From Acidobacteriaceae bacterium (GTDB taxonomy: Bacteria > Acidobacteriota > Terriglobia > Terriglobales > Acidobacteriaceae), in assembly GCA_003165095.1 (NCBI GenBank), contig PLSH01000142.1:3475-29456 (forward strand): a stretch of 25,982 nt of DNA. The letters are read 5' to 3'. The translations under genes were made by a program, and so were the position numbers. Within the stretch, counting starts at the first letter, position 1; each line of letters starts with the position of its first letter. The notes under the pieces were generated by a model. It made no database searches, was not told where the DNA came from, and saw only the letters and a list, made by a program, of their open reading frames with translations. Of this stretch, positions 1 to 8,562 are shown in pieces.

Positions 1-1
1 C

Positions 2-103
2 CAGTTACGGCTTGCCGGCGGAGCGCTGGGAGATTTCTTCGGCCCGGGTACGACGGTGGGCGTCCCTTTCGCGGCCCAGTTGGGTTTGCGGGCTACTTTC
101 TAG
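2..103 (+). CDS. C-terminal end of an outer-membrane beta-barrel protein (partial)
   Basis: Only the last 33 codons are inside the window; the frame is open from the left edge to TAG at 101-103. The visible residues are rich in Gly, Phe, Val and Leu and end in GLRATF. A terminal phenylalanine after alternating hydrophobic residues is the usual C-terminal signature recognised by the BAM complex. From this I infer an outer-membrane barrel, possibly a TonB-dependent receptor, which is an abundant class in Acidobacteria. The body of the gene is missing, so the family cannot be named. The next gene is convergent. Confidence 0.5.
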   Translation, partial: QLRLAGGALGDFFGPGTTVGVPFAAQLGLRATF

Positions 104-539
104 GGGACTGGGAAAAAGGCGGGATTTTGGGTGAAATTGGCGGAAAGCGTTTCTCCGGGGATAAAACCCCATTGATTTTGCTGACTTTATGCGGGGGTTG
201 AACAGGCTGCGGAAAGAGGGCGTGAGTCAGCTACTTCGGTAAGGAGAGACAAGCAGGGGCTAAAGGCCGTCCTTTATTTTGAGGCATTTGCGGCCCGACT
301 GAAGTCTTGCCCTGTTACAAAACTTCTAAATACGCCGCCCATATTGAGTTTTTCCGCAGCCTGCAAAACCCCAAATTCTGTGGGGTTCAAAATGTCAGGG
401 CTGAAGTGAGTGTGTGAGAACGATCTTTCGGTGCTTGAGAAAAGCCCGTTTTTACTCAAAGGCTGCAAGTTAGCGCCCGCTTCGCAGGCATGGCAAGTTA
501 GCAAGTTGGCGCAGGAACGAGTTCTCACGCAGGCACTGA

Positions 540-567
540 AGCCCTGACCTACCAGCCCTGACCTACC
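540..567. repeat. tandem 14-nt direct repeat
   Basis: AGCCCTGACCTACC is repeated exactly twice, head to tail, at 540-553 and 554-567. The first copy also supplies one arm of the longer inverted repeat 394-421/521-548. Function unknown. Confidence 0.8.
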
Positions 568-618
568 GGTCGTGCCCTTTCAAAGCACGTTCTTTCAAAA
601 CTGGATTTACACGACCGG
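566..618 (-). terminator. long stem-loop just downstream of the RDD gene
   Basis: CCGGTCGTG at 566-574 pairs perfectly with CACGACCGG at 610-618, giving a 9-bp stem with a 35-nt loop that itself holds CTTTCAAA twice. It begins 3 nt after the RDD stop codon. It lies where a 3' structure would be expected, but there is no clean U-tract, so a terminator role is uncertain. Confidence 0.3.
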
Positions 619-620
619 GT

Positions 621-1994
621 CTAGAACTTGCGGAGGTAGGTACGTGAGAGGCGGTCGTGCCAAGTGAGGTGGTTTTCGTCGAAGATGGCCCAGACGAGGC
701 CGAGGCCAACGGGCAAAACGGAGAGGAGCAGGGCGAGGAGGCGTCCGCAGCGCTGGGCGCGGGTGGGGATGTGGCCTTCGAAGGTGCAGAGGCTGAGGCG
801 GGCGTACTTCATGCCGGGCGTGGTTCTGGCGAGGGTGAAGAAGAGGGCCTGATAGAGGGCGGCGACGACCACCAGGGCAACGGCGGAGCCGAGCTCGATT
901 TCGCGCAGGCCGGGGAGTTCGCGGGCGTTGTTTGCAGCCATGATGGCGGCGGCGATAAAGGCTCCGGAAATCAATGTGAAGTCGAACACGGTGGCCAGGA
1001 GGCGGCGGTTGAAGGAGGCCAGCTCGAGGGCCGGAGCAGGCTGAGGCTGGGGCTCCGGTTCATCAAGCAACTGTTCCTGTGGTTGCGCGTCGAGCTTGAT
1101 GCCGGACCACTCGGGGGCGTTCCAGGCAGGCTCGGCAATGACGCCGGCGGGCTGGGTGGGTTCAGGCTCGATGGAGATGGCGCAGGGGTCGACTTCAAAG
1201 ATACTCAACTGACTGCCAGCCTCAGGCGCGAATGAACCCTCGGCGCGGCGGGGGCGCACTTTGCGTGTGGCGACGAGTTCGCGGGGAAACTGAATGAGGT
1301 TGGCGTAGATGGGCTGGGCCGGCTCGACCATGGCGATCTCTTCCTGGTTTGAGGAAGAGGAGGGCTCGAGCCAATCCTGTGCGCTGGATTCAAAGCGGTC
1401 TGCATGGGAGGCGCGGGGGGGAACGGCGTCAGGGCGGCGGATGGGCAGGTCGGGCTCCCAGCGGATGGCGAAGTGCTGGTCTGGGGCGTGGTTGGGCTGG
1501 GCTTCAAACCAGGCCTGCGGATCGGTGTCGAGACCGGCGGGGACAGAGGGCGGTTCCGATTCCTGGTATTCCGCCCATTCGCTTCGAACAACGTGGAGGG
1601 ATGGGGCACCAAGGGCCTGGTCCGGCGAGGGTTCGACGAGAAGGGGCGTCTGGTCCGGCTCGGGCTCGGCGGAGACGGCGGCTTCAAGGCCGGCGAGAAC
1701 GTATTGGGCGGCGGCATGAGCGTGTTGCGCAGCGCGGGACGCAGCCTCAGCGGCGACGACAGCGGCACGAGCTTCCTTGGCCAGCATTTCGCTGTAGCTG
1801 GGAGCCTTGGCGTAACGTTCGGCTACGCGCGCAGCGGCCCTGGCGGCGCGGCTGTCGGGGTCTGGCTGGGCTTCAGAGGCAGATTCGTGGCCGGCCGGGG
1901 GGGAGTTTTTGCGATTTTTGTGGGCGGCGACGCGCTGGTTGACTTCCAGTTTCCATGAAGGCTCGAGGTGGATATGGGTGGCGGATGTGCTCAA
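621..1994 (-). CDS. RDD family membrane protein with long low-complexity N-terminus
   Basis: This 457-residue protein ends in an RDD domain (about 328-457) with three hydrophobic segments near 335-354, 368-388 and 417-437, and the paired Arg and Asp residues of the family (FNRRLLATVFDF; TWHDRLSRTYL at the end). RDD proteins are small inner-membrane proteins of poorly defined function, some linked to ion transport. The first 320 residues are unusual: an Ala/Arg/Glu-rich stretch at about 45-105 that may be helical or coiled coil, then a long Pro/Glu/Gln-rich, probably disordered and cytoplasmic, region. The start is TTG with a weak GGGA upstream; an aromatic/basic segment (SWKLEVNQRVAAHK) soon after supports it. 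The gene is divergent from lptD and probably monocistronic. Confidence 0.85.
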   Translation of the reverse strand: MSTSATHIHLEPSWKLEVNQRVAAHKNRKNSPPAGHESASEAQPDPDSRAARAAARVAERYAKAPSYSEMLAKEARAAVVAAEAASRAAQHAHAAAQYVLAGLEAAVSAEPEPDQTPLLVEPSPDQALGAPSLHVVRSEWAEYQESEPPSVPAGLDTDPQAWFEAQPNHAPDQHFAIRWEPDLPIRRPDAVPPRASHADRFESSAQDWLEPSSSSNQEEIAMVEPAQPIYANLIQFPRELVATRKVRPRRAEGSFAPEAGSQLSIFEVDPCAISIEPEPTQPAGVIAEPAWNAPEWSGIKLDAQPQEQLLDEPEPQPQPAPALELASFNRRLLATVFDFTLISGAFIAAAIMAANNARELPGLREIELGSAVALVVVAALYQALFFTLARTTPGMKYARLSLCTFEGHIPTRAQRCGRLLALLLSVLPVGLGLVWAIFDENHLTWHDRLSRTYLRKF

Positions 1995-2273
1995 TGCTTT
2001 TGTGTCCCTTCGACGCGGCCGGCGAGCCCGAAAGGGATCGTCTGCCGCAGTTCCGGCCCGCGGAACCCAGCCAAGAAGGCGGGGCAGCGCGGACGCTGCA
2101 CTTATGAATTGAGGAGAGAGTTTCGCGGAGAAAGGCAGGCATGGCAGGGCGTCGAACCGGCCCGCGGAGGAATCAACCCGACTTTTGTCTGCTGCCAGAG
2201 CTACGTGGCGCGCGTCCGATGGAAGAGGACCGGGGTTTGCTATGCTGAGCCTTACACCAGTCCTGGTCTTGGG
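1995..2273. other. divergent intergenic region between the RDD gene and lptD
   Basis: These 279 bp separate two divergently transcribed genes and must hold both promoters. I found no convincing sigma-70 pair for either. TATGCT at 2241-2246 is a possible -10 for lptD but has no matching -35. No repeats or hairpins stand out. Confidence 0.4.
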
Positions 2274-4832
2274 ATGCGACCTCGTTATTTAGTTTTTATC
2301 ACGCTGTTGTCCGCCTGTCACCTTCAACTTGGGGGACAAGGGTTGACCAACGCGTTACCTCCGGCGCAGAGCGTGCGTGCGAGCGAGGACGCGGCAGGGG
2401 CGCAGGCCGCGCTGCCGGACGATCCGAGCCAGGAGATGGTTCCGGTGGCCCAGCCGGAACCAACGCCGGCGAGCGGGGAGCCTGTGCATTGGGAGGCGCT
2501 ACGGCAGGAGTACGCCGGCGACACGGTGACCCTGACGGGCGATGCCACGCACCCGGTGGTGATCCACTATCGCGATTACATTGTGAGAGCCGACAAGATT
2601 ATCTACAACCAGGCCACGACGGAACTGGAGGCCGACGGAGACCTGCAGGTTGCGGGCGGCCCCAACGACGTGCTGATCAACGCGACGCACGGCGACATGC
2701 GGCTGAACATGCATACCGCGCGCTTTTACAACGTGAACGGGTCGCAGGGAGTGCGCAGGGCGGGACATACGGTGGTGTATTCGACGGCCAACCCGTTGCT
2801 GTTTTCAGGCCGGGTGCTGCTCCAGACCGGTGAGGGACGCTACCGGATTGTCGACGGATCGATCACCAACTGCCGGCTACCTCATCCCGATTGGCGGATC
2901 ATCTCCCGGTCGATCACGATGGAAAACGGGCAGGCAACGACCAGGAACGCTGGATTTGAGTTTCTGGGCATGCCGGTTTTTTATTTTCCCTATCTTCGAC
3001 ACGCGGCGAACGATACCGGACGAGTGAGCGGATTCCTGACGCCGGTGATCAGCAACGGATCGTCAATCAGGGGCTATACGTTTGGCGAGCAGTACTACTG
3101 GGCAATCAACCGCAGCATGGACATGATTGTGGGCACAGAGTACTACAGCAAACGAGGCTGGGCGCCGAACGGGGACTTCCGGTACAAGGGGCCGGGGCTT
3201 GACCACCTGACGGCGCGATGGAATGCGCTGTTGGACCGCGGGATCGAGCAGACGGTAGGGACAACGCTGACCAGCGCAGGCGCGCGGCCCGGCGATCACA
3301 TACCGGGGCCGACGGGTGAAGAACTGGTGAACCAGGGCGGGTTGGATATTGTGGCATCCGGCCGCAAAGATGTTTCGCCGGCGACCCGGGTGGCCGGCAA
3401 CGTGGAATATCTTTCGAGCTACGTATACCGGCTGGTGTTCGACGACAACTACTCGCAGGCAACGAGCTCAGAGGTTGCGAGCGACCTGGGGTTCACGCAC
3501 GAGCACAATGGTCTGATCCCATCAGTCTCATTCGATCGCTTCCAGACTTTCGCCAGCACGCTGAACGGCGATGAGGCGATTATTCTCCACCTGCCGAACG
3601 TGCGCTATGACGTGCTGGACCGGCCGCTGGGCGTCTCATGGTTGGACTGGGGCCTGGGTTCGTCGGTGGACTATCTGAATCGATCCGAGCCGCGTTACCA
3701 CGCGCGGAACGTGGGCCGGCTGGACTTCTATCCGCACATCTCCCTGCCCTTCATGGCGGGAGGATGGAGCATTGTTCCGGAGGCAGGTCTGCGGGAGACG
3801 TTTTACACGATCAGCCAGAATCCCGATCTGAGCGGGACTCATGAGGAAATTCCGAGGATCAGCCACGACCCGCTGGACCGCGCGGACGTGGAGGCATCCG
3901 TAGACATTCGGCCGCCGGCGTTGGAGCGGGATTATGAGCTGCGGTTCTGGAACCGGGAGTTGAGGCACGTGATTGAGCCGGAAGTCAGCTACCGGTATGT
4001 GGGTGGAATCGGGCCGCAGGCGCAGCACGTGTTGCTGTTTGACACCACGGACATCGTTACGGACGCCAATGAAGCAGGGTTCTCGCTGACCCAGCGGTTT
4101 TATCTTCGTCCGCTGCACGAGGCGGCGTGCCCGCCGGACGATGGAGGGAAAGCGGGCGGCTGCCCGGCTGTGGCGCGGGAGTGGGCGAGCTGGCAGATCG
4201 CGCAGGAGTTTTTCATCGACCCGGATTTTGGCGGGGCAGTCATTTCCGGGCGGCGCAACGTGTTCGAGTCGACGCTGGATTTGACGGCGGCCACGTTTCT
4301 GACGTCGCCGCGCAACGTGGCGCCGATTGTTTCGCGGCTGCGGTTTGAGGCGATCGACAACCTGCGCATCCAGTGGGACCTGGACTACGATCCCAAGCGG
4401 GGACAGATGGACGCCGACAATCTTTTTGCGGGCTACAGTTTTGGCCGGACGACGCTGGGAGTTGGCCACGCGATGCTGAATGCGGTGGAAGAGAGCCCCG
4501 GCACGAGTACGCCAACGCTGAAGAGCCAGGACGTGCAGCCGTTCCTGGAGATCGGGAAGCCGAGCGGCAATGGTCTGAATGTGGCATTCAACGGCAGTTA
4601 CGACTTTGTTGCGGGACAGATGCAATATGCCGGAGCGCAGGCCGCGTACAACTGGGGTTGCTGCGGGCTGACCATGGGCTACCGGCAGTTTGAGCTGGGG
4701 ACGATTCAGGGGACGGGACGCGACGAGCACGAGTGGCTATACAGCTTTACGCTGGCGAATTTCGGGGCGGTGGGCGACATCCGGCGCGCCAACTCGGTTT
4801 TCCGCGATCCGGCGCTTCCGCCACCGTATTGA
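2274..4832 (+). CDS. lptD: LPS-assembly outer-membrane protein LptD
   Basis: LptD forms the outer-membrane barrel that, with LptE, inserts lipopolysaccharide into the outer leaflet. This 852-residue protein has a short signal peptide (about 1-20), an LptA/OstA-like beta-jellyroll domain (about 80-180; DTVTLTGDA, ADKIIYN, LEADGDLQV) and a long barrel domain to the C-terminus. The conserved ITNC-PHPDW segment carries C200, and a vicinal pair sits at C796-C797 (NWGCCGL), matching the C-terminal Cys pair that forms interdomain disulfides in E. coli LptD. C619 and C630 are extra. E. coli LptD has 784 residues, so the length fits. The frame is open upstream to 1968, but only the ATG at 2274 gives a signal peptide; no good ribosome-binding site is seen. 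LLSAC at 11-15 weakly resembles a lipobox. A DsbA-like gene and a SurA-like gene follow. Confidence 0.92.
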   Translation: MRPRYLVFITLLSACHLQLGGQGLTNALPPAQSVRASEDAAGAQAALPDDPSQEMVPVAQPEPTPASGEPVHWEALRQEYAGDTVTLTGDATHPVVIHYRDYIVRADKIIYNQATTELEADGDLQVAGGPNDVLINATHGDMRLNMHTARFYNVNGSQGVRRAGHTVVYSTANPLLFSGRVLLQTGEGRYRIVDGSITNCRLPHPDWRIISRSITMENGQATTRNAGFEFLGMPVFYFPYLRHAANDTGRVSGFLTPVISNGSSIRGYTFGEQYYWAINRSMDMIVGTEYYSKRGWAPNGDFRYKGPGLDHLTARWNALLDRGIEQTVGTTLTSAGARPGDHIPGPTGEELVNQGGLDIVASGRKDVSPATRVAGNVEYLSSYVYRLVFDDNYSQATSSEVASDLGFTHEHNGLIPSVSFDRFQTFASTLNGDEAIILHLPNVRYDVLDRPLGVSWLDWGLGSSVDYLNRSEPRYHARNVGRLDFYPHISLPFMAGGWSIVPEAGLRETFYTISQNPDLSGTHEEIPRISHDPLDRADVEASVDIRPPALERDYELRFWNRELRHVIEPEVSYRYVGGIGPQAQHVLLFDTTDIVTDANEAGFSLTQRFYLRPLHEAACPPDDGGKAGGCPAVAREWASWQIAQEFFIDPDFGGAVISGRRNVFESTLDLTAATFLTSPRNVAPIVSRLRFEAIDNLRIQWDLDYDPKRGQMDADNLFAGYSFGRTTLGVGHAMLNAVEESPGTSTPTLKSQDVQPFLEIGKPSGNGLNVAFNGSYDFVAGQMQYAGAQAAYNWGCCGLTMGYRQFELGTIQGTGRDEHEWLYSFTLANFGAVGDIRRANSVFRDPALPPPY

Positions 4833-4983
4833 TGTGGCCTGGCTGGGGCAGGAGATTTCAGGGGCAAGGCCGGGGCGATTGGCCCTGAGAGCGTGGGGCG
4901 GCATTCCATGCCGGCCGGAAAAGCGAACAGGCGGGGGTTGCCACGCAGCGTGCTGGAGTATTCTTTCCTGAGAGGAAATCATC

Positions 4984-5967
4984 TTGTTACGACTTCGGAT
5001 ATTGGCTGGATTGCTCGTAGTTGTGCTGACCGCGGGCTGCAAAGCCCAGAACGCGCCACCCGCAGGACCGGATGCCGCACTGAACCGGCGCATCGAGACG
5101 GTGGTTCGCTCGCAATACGATCTGCCCCAAGACTTAACTGTAACGATCGGGGCGCGCAAGGCGAGCCAGTTCAGCGGATATGAATCGCTGTCGGTGACGC
5201 TGTCTCATGGCGCCAAGACGCAGGCTCTCAGCTTTCTGATTTCGAGCGACAACAAGACGCTGGTGAAATTTGACAGCTTCGATCTGAGCCGTGATCCGGC
5301 GGACGCGGTGAACATAACAGGCCGGCCGATCCGGGGAAATCCGCTGGCCAAAGTAACGGTGGTCAACTTCGACGATTTGGAATGCCCGTTCTGCGCGCGA
5401 ATGCACCAAGAGCTTTTTCCGGGGGCGATGGAGCACTACAAGGACCAGGTGCGGTACATCTACAAGGACGATCCGCTGGAGGATCTTCATCCCTGGGCGA
5501 TGCACGCGGCGGTGGACGCGAACTGCCTGGCGGCGCAGAGCGGGACGGTGTATTGGGCGTATGTGGATTATGTTCATGGCCACGTAGGGGAGGTCACGGG
5601 CGAGGACCGGAACCTGGACAAGAGCAAAGCGGCGCTGGATCGGATCGCGCGCCAGGAGGCCACGGTTGGGAAGCTTGACGAGGTGCAGTTGAACGCGTGC
5701 CTTGCAAAACAGGACGAGACGCAGGTTCGCGCGTCCAACAAGGAAGCGGAGGCGCTGGGGCTGGACGGAACGCCGGAGTTGTATGTGAACGGCGAACGAG
5801 TGAACGGCGCGGTGCCGCAGGACCAGTTGTGGGCGGCGATCGACCGGGCGCTGAGGGCGGCGGGCGAGCAGCCGCCACCGCCGCTTCCGCCACCGGCGCC
5901 GGTACCGGCAAAACCGGCGCCTGCAGCTCCGGTAGTGGCGCCGCCAGCGCCAACGACGAGCAAGTAG
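4984..5967 (+). CDS. DsbA-like thiol-disulfide oxidoreductase, predicted lipoprotein
   Basis: This is a periplasmic thioredoxin-fold protein of 327 residues that probably oxidises or isomerises disulfides. The N-terminus is a lipoprotein signal peptide with lipobox LTAGC (C19 lipidated). Residues 30-110 form a small N-terminal domain. The thioredoxin fold follows, with the active site CPFC at 134-137 and the cis-Pro loop GTPELYVNG (P264). C181 and C239 are two further cysteines in the helical insertion. Residues 297-325 are a Pro/Ala tail. The start is TTG, chosen because AGAGGA (4971-4976) lies 7 nt upstream and the signal peptide begins there. It sits 151 bp after lptD, whose product carries the Cys pattern of a disulfide-dependent protein, so LptD is a reasonable but unproven substrate. 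The thioredoxin assignment is strong; the direction of the reaction is not shown. Confidence 0.88.
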   Translation: MLRLRILAGLLVVVLTAGCKAQNAPPAGPDAALNRRIETVVRSQYDLPQDLTVTIGARKASQFSGYESLSVTLSHGAKTQALSFLISSDNKTLVKFDSFDLSRDPADAVNITGRPIRGNPLAKVTVVNFDDLECPFCARMHQELFPGAMEHYKDQVRYIYKDDPLEDLHPWAMHAAVDANCLAAQSGTVYWAYVDYVHGHVGEVTGEDRNLDKSKAALDRIARQEATVGKLDEVQLNACLAKQDETQVRASNKEAEALGLDGTPELYVNGERVNGAVPQDQLWAAIDRALRAAGEQPPPPLPPPAPVPAKPAPAAPVVAPPAPTTSK

Positions 5968-6162
5968 GCGCTGGAGGCCCTATCCGCACGAAGGGCCAGG
6001 GATTTATCCTTGAATGCTGGGGTTAACGAGCAGTTTTGCGATTGATGCGCACTTTCCGACGTTCCGCCGGGGATGTTTTTGGGGAAAGAATCTCTGGAAT
6101 GCGGCGGAATCAGGGGACAGTCGTTGCGAAACCATTGGAACAGCCTCACAGGAGCGACCACG

Positions 6163-7233
6163 TTGCAAGTCGAATCGAATCTACGGACTGGTTTTCGTTT
6201 TGCCTTCCTCATTTTCTTTGGCGGCGCACTGTTCTGCGCCGTGGCGGGCTGCCACCGGCCGCCATCGGCGAACGTGGTGGCCACGGTGAACGGCAAGGAG
6301 ATATTGCGCGCAGACCTTGAGCGGCATTACCAGGCGAGCCTGGGCGACAGCCCGCAAATGCCATCGCCGGTGGCAGCCGACATGCGGCGCCTGCAGGTAC
6401 TGCATGGGATGATCCAGGACGAGATTCTTCAGCAGCAGGCGGCCAAACTGAACCTGGCGGCCACGGACGAGGACGTGAATGCAAAGCTGACGGAAATGCG
6501 CGCGCCCTACACGCAGGAAGAGTTCGACAACCAGCTGAAACAGCGCAACCTGACCCTGGACGATCTGAAACACGACATTCGCCGGTCATTGACCTCAGAA
6601 AAGCTGCTGAACAAGGAAATCGAATCGAAGATCAACATCACGGACGGGCAGATCCGCGACTACTACACGGCGCACAAGGCAGACTTCGATCTGATCGAGC
6701 CGCAGTACCGGCTGGCGCGAATTGCGGTAACCACGGCACCCGCGCAGCAGGCGGGGAACCTGCAGAACAACAAGGCCTCAGGCGAGGCGGACGCCAAGAA
6801 AAAGATCGATACGCTGCACAACCGGCTGGAAAGCGGCGACGATTTTGCGACTTTGGCGATGAACTTCTCCGAGGATCCGAACACAGCGTCGAGCGGCGGG
6901 GATATGGGCTTCATTGCCGAGTCAGGACTGCGCGGCGATGCGGAACTTTATAACGCGATCAGCAAGCTGAAGCCGGATCAGTTTACCGATGTGCTGCCCG
7001 TTTACGACAATTCAGGGCCGGGACACAAGATTGAGGGCTACGCGATCTACAAGCTGATTGCGCGCGAGCCGGCGGGACAGAGAGAGTTGCCGCGGGTTCA
7101 ACAGGGGATCCACCAGTTGCTGCACGATGGACAGAAGCAATTGCTGCAGAATGCTTACTATGAGTCGCTGCAGGATGACGCCAAGGTTCGAAACTACTTT
7201 GCCGAGCAGATTTTGAAGCAGGGCGGTCAATAG
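6163..7233 (+). CDS. SurA-like parvulin peptidyl-prolyl isomerase lipoprotein
   Basis: This is a periplasmic chaperone and prolyl isomerase that probably assists folding of outer-membrane proteins. The 356-residue protein begins with a lipoprotein signal peptide (lipobox AVAGC, C30), then a SurA_N-type helical domain (about 36-175; ATVNGKEI, LHGMIQDEILQQQA) and one parvulin (PPIC) domain at about 180-300 (YRLARIAV, DFATLAMNFSEDPNT, GGDMGF), and ends in a helix. E. coli SurA has two parvulin domains and is soluble; this one has one and is predicted to be lipid-anchored, more like PrsA. The start is TTG at 6163, with AGGAG (6150-6154) 8 nt upstream; an upstream in-frame ATG at 6073 would put 30 residues ahead of the signal peptide. 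It follows the DsbA-like gene by 195 bp. In E. coli, surA also lies next to lptD. Confidence 0.88.
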   Translation: MQVESNLRTGFRFAFLIFFGGALFCAVAGCHRPPSANVVATVNGKEILRADLERHYQASLGDSPQMPSPVAADMRRLQVLHGMIQDEILQQQAAKLNLAATDEDVNAKLTEMRAPYTQEEFDNQLKQRNLTLDDLKHDIRRSLTSEKLLNKEIESKINITDGQIRDYYTAHKADFDLIEPQYRLARIAVTTAPAQQAGNLQNNKASGEADAKKKIDTLHNRLESGDDFATLAMNFSEDPNTASSGGDMGFIAESGLRGDAELYNAISKLKPDQFTDVLPVYDNSGPGHKIEGYAIYKLIAREPAGQRELPRVQQGIHQLLHDGQKQLLQNAYYESLQDDAKVRNYFAEQILKQGGQ

Positions 7234-7425
7234 GGCGCAGCGCGCGGGCGACTGGCGGATTTGCCGGCCCGGCGATGGGCGTTTTGGGGAAGTGGTGGTT
7301 TCGCACGATTTGCGAATCGAAGGGGTTCAGTTTTTTCAGCTCCGCTTGGCCGGGGTTCTGAGTAACACAAAGGAAGAGGCACCGAGTCCTGGCATGTAGT
7401 TTTATGGGTTGGAACAGAGAGACCG

Positions 7426-7461
7426 TAAAAACGGCCCCTGCCATGGCAGGGGCCGTTTTTA
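7426..7461. terminator. perfect 36-nt palindrome, bidirectional terminator
   Basis: Two 18-nt arms are perfectly complementary around CCATGG (centre 7443/7444). The stem is GC-rich (CGGCCCCTGCCA) and flanked by A5 on one side and T5 on the other, so either strand reads as a hairpin followed by a U-tract. It lies between the convergent surA-like gene (stop 7233) and the TPR lipoprotein gene (stop 7485) and should end transcription from both. Confidence 0.92.
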
Positions 7462-7484
7462 CATCAGAGACGATGGTGCGACCC

Positions 7485-8351
7485 TTACTTCATGTTGCCG
7501 TTCGAATCCAAGGTGATGCCGCCGGGCCCGGCATTCTTTTTCGCTTCGTTCGCCTTGCGCGTGCTCATCGCCTTGTTGGTCCAATCCTGGGCTGCGGCCA
7601 GATCCGCGTTGACGGCTGAAGCATTGCCGTAGTCCACATCCGCCTTGTTGCGGTAGATCAGATTGAGGTACTGCATGGCGTCGTCGTAGTTGGCGCGGTT
7701 GTCGACGGCCTGGTTGAGATACTGGAGACCCTCTGTGACAAGCGGACCGTTGAGCGCGGAGAGCGGTTCCATGACCTTTTTAGGGGCCTTCACGTTGCCT
7801 TTGCCATCGTCGTTGAGGCCGGCATCCTGCAATGCCTTGAGCTTGTTCTGGTGAGCCTTTGTCCAGTCGATGACGCCGACCGTGTAAGCGGCTTCAGGAT
7901 CCTTGGAATCGACGGCCAGAACCTTTTTCTGCCATTCCTCGGCACTGTCGAGGTCCTTTTCCCAGGTAGCCGGATTGTCGTGATTTGCGAGGCTGAAGTA
8001 AATGCCCGCGATCTGCTTCATGCTGTTTACATCGTTTGGATCCTTGGCGAGGACTTCCTGAAAGATGCCAATCGCCTGATCCGCGGTCTTCAGGTTGTCG
8101 GCCGTATTGAGTTGAGGGACCACGTTCTGGGCAAGCGCTGTGGCCAGGTAGGTCTTGGCCATGGGCAGGTTGGGATCCAGTTGGGTGGCTCTCTGGAAGT
8201 GATCGATTGCCTCTTCGTAGTGTGCGCTCTTGTAAGCTTCCACTCCCTTGTTCAATTGGTCGCGGGCTTCAAGCTGCTGGCACCCGCTCATGTAAACCAC
8301 CATGCCGGCCAAAGCAACCGCGAGCGCCGTAAAACGTGCGGGTCGATTCAT
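7485..8351 (-). CDS. TPR-repeat lipoprotein
   Basis: A 288-residue predicted lipoprotein: the signal peptide ends in the lipobox YMSGC (C24). Tetratricopeptide repeats follow, the clearest at about 33-66 (GVEAYKSAHYEEAIDHFQRATQLDPN) with further helical pairs at about 86-150 and 205-235. TPRs mediate protein-protein contacts, so a scaffold in the periplasm is likely; the partner is unknown. I chose the ATG at 8351, which has GGAG in a purine-rich stretch upstream and begins the signal peptide; the frame is open 26 codons further up. It lies downstream of two exbD genes on the same strand but is separated by 211 bp with its own candidate promoter, so co-function with the Ton system is only suggested. 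Confidence 0.85.
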   Translation of the reverse strand: MNRPARFTALAVALAGMVVYMSGCQQLEARDQLNKGVEAYKSAHYEEAIDHFQRATQLDPNLPMAKTYLATALAQNVVPQLNTADNLKTADQAIGIFQEVLAKDPNDVNSMKQIAGIYFSLANHDNPATWEKDLDSAEEWQKKVLAVDSKDPEAAYTVGVIDWTKAHQNKLKALQDAGLNDDGKGNVKAPKKVMEPLSALNGPLVTEGLQYLNQAVDNRANYDDAMQYLNLIYRNKADVDYGNASAVNADLAAAQDWTNKAMSTRKANEAKKNAGPGGITLDSNGNMK

Positions 8352-8448
8352 GTTCTTTTCCTTCTCCTTCAGGCAAAGGCGTCTCGGCCGAGCCTGGAAT
8401 GAAATGCAACTGGCAGCGGGCGGAAGCAACCGAAACCAGGGTGAAAAA

Positions 8449-8476
8449 ATTGTACTCCTACAACCATCCGGACAAA
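8449..8476 (-). promoter_or_regulatory. candidate sigma-70 promoter of the TPR lipoprotein gene
   Basis: On the minus strand TTTGTC (8471-8476) and TACAAT (8449-8454) are 16 nt apart. The -10 matches 5 of 6 consensus bases and the -35 is weak. Transcription would begin near 8442, about 90 nt before the ATG. Confidence 0.4.
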
Positions 8477-8562
8477 GTACCTCCGGACACAGCCGGCAAC
8501 CCGAAGAGGAGCCGAAATCCTGGAGCGAACCGAACTGCGCCGGGCCCGGCCGGCGGGAATTG

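Larger units (their letters stand above)
104..620. other. 517-bp gene-free stretch rich in inverted and direct repeats
   Basis: No convincing gene lies between the convergent barrel-protein and RDD genes; an 84-codon minus-strand frame (274-528) has no recognisable features. Several repeats are visible. An imperfect inverted repeat pairs 394-421 with 521-548: two perfect blocks of 9 and 8 bp separated on both sides by exactly 11 nt. A 13-nt core (CAGGCTGCGGAAA, near 200-215) recurs inverted near 350-363. GCAAGTTAGC occurs twice between about 464 and 502. A 14-nt unit (AGCCCTGACCTACC) is tandemly duplicated at 540-567. This could be a decayed element or structured 3' UTR; no transposase remnant is seen. 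Confidence 0.5.

Noticed and set aside
274..528. 84-codon frame on the minus strand
   Set aside because: No ribosome-binding site and no family resemblance; it overlaps the inverted and direct repeats of the gene-free region.
657..1235. 192-codon open frame on the plus strand
   Set aside because: Antisense to the RDD gene; a Gly/Glu-rich mirror of its Pro/Ala-rich coding sequence.
1968..2273. 102-codon N-terminal extension of LptD
   Set aside because: The extra residues resemble no LptD and would bury the signal peptide; the start at 2274 restores an exported protein.
3636..4730. 364-codon open frame on the minus strand
   Set aside because: Antisense to lptD; Arg- and Pro-rich with no recognisable motif, an effect of GC-rich codon use.
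8539..8550. 12-nt palindrome GCCGGGCCCGGC after the second exbD
   Set aside because: No loop and no U-tract; short GC palindromes are expected by chance at this base composition.
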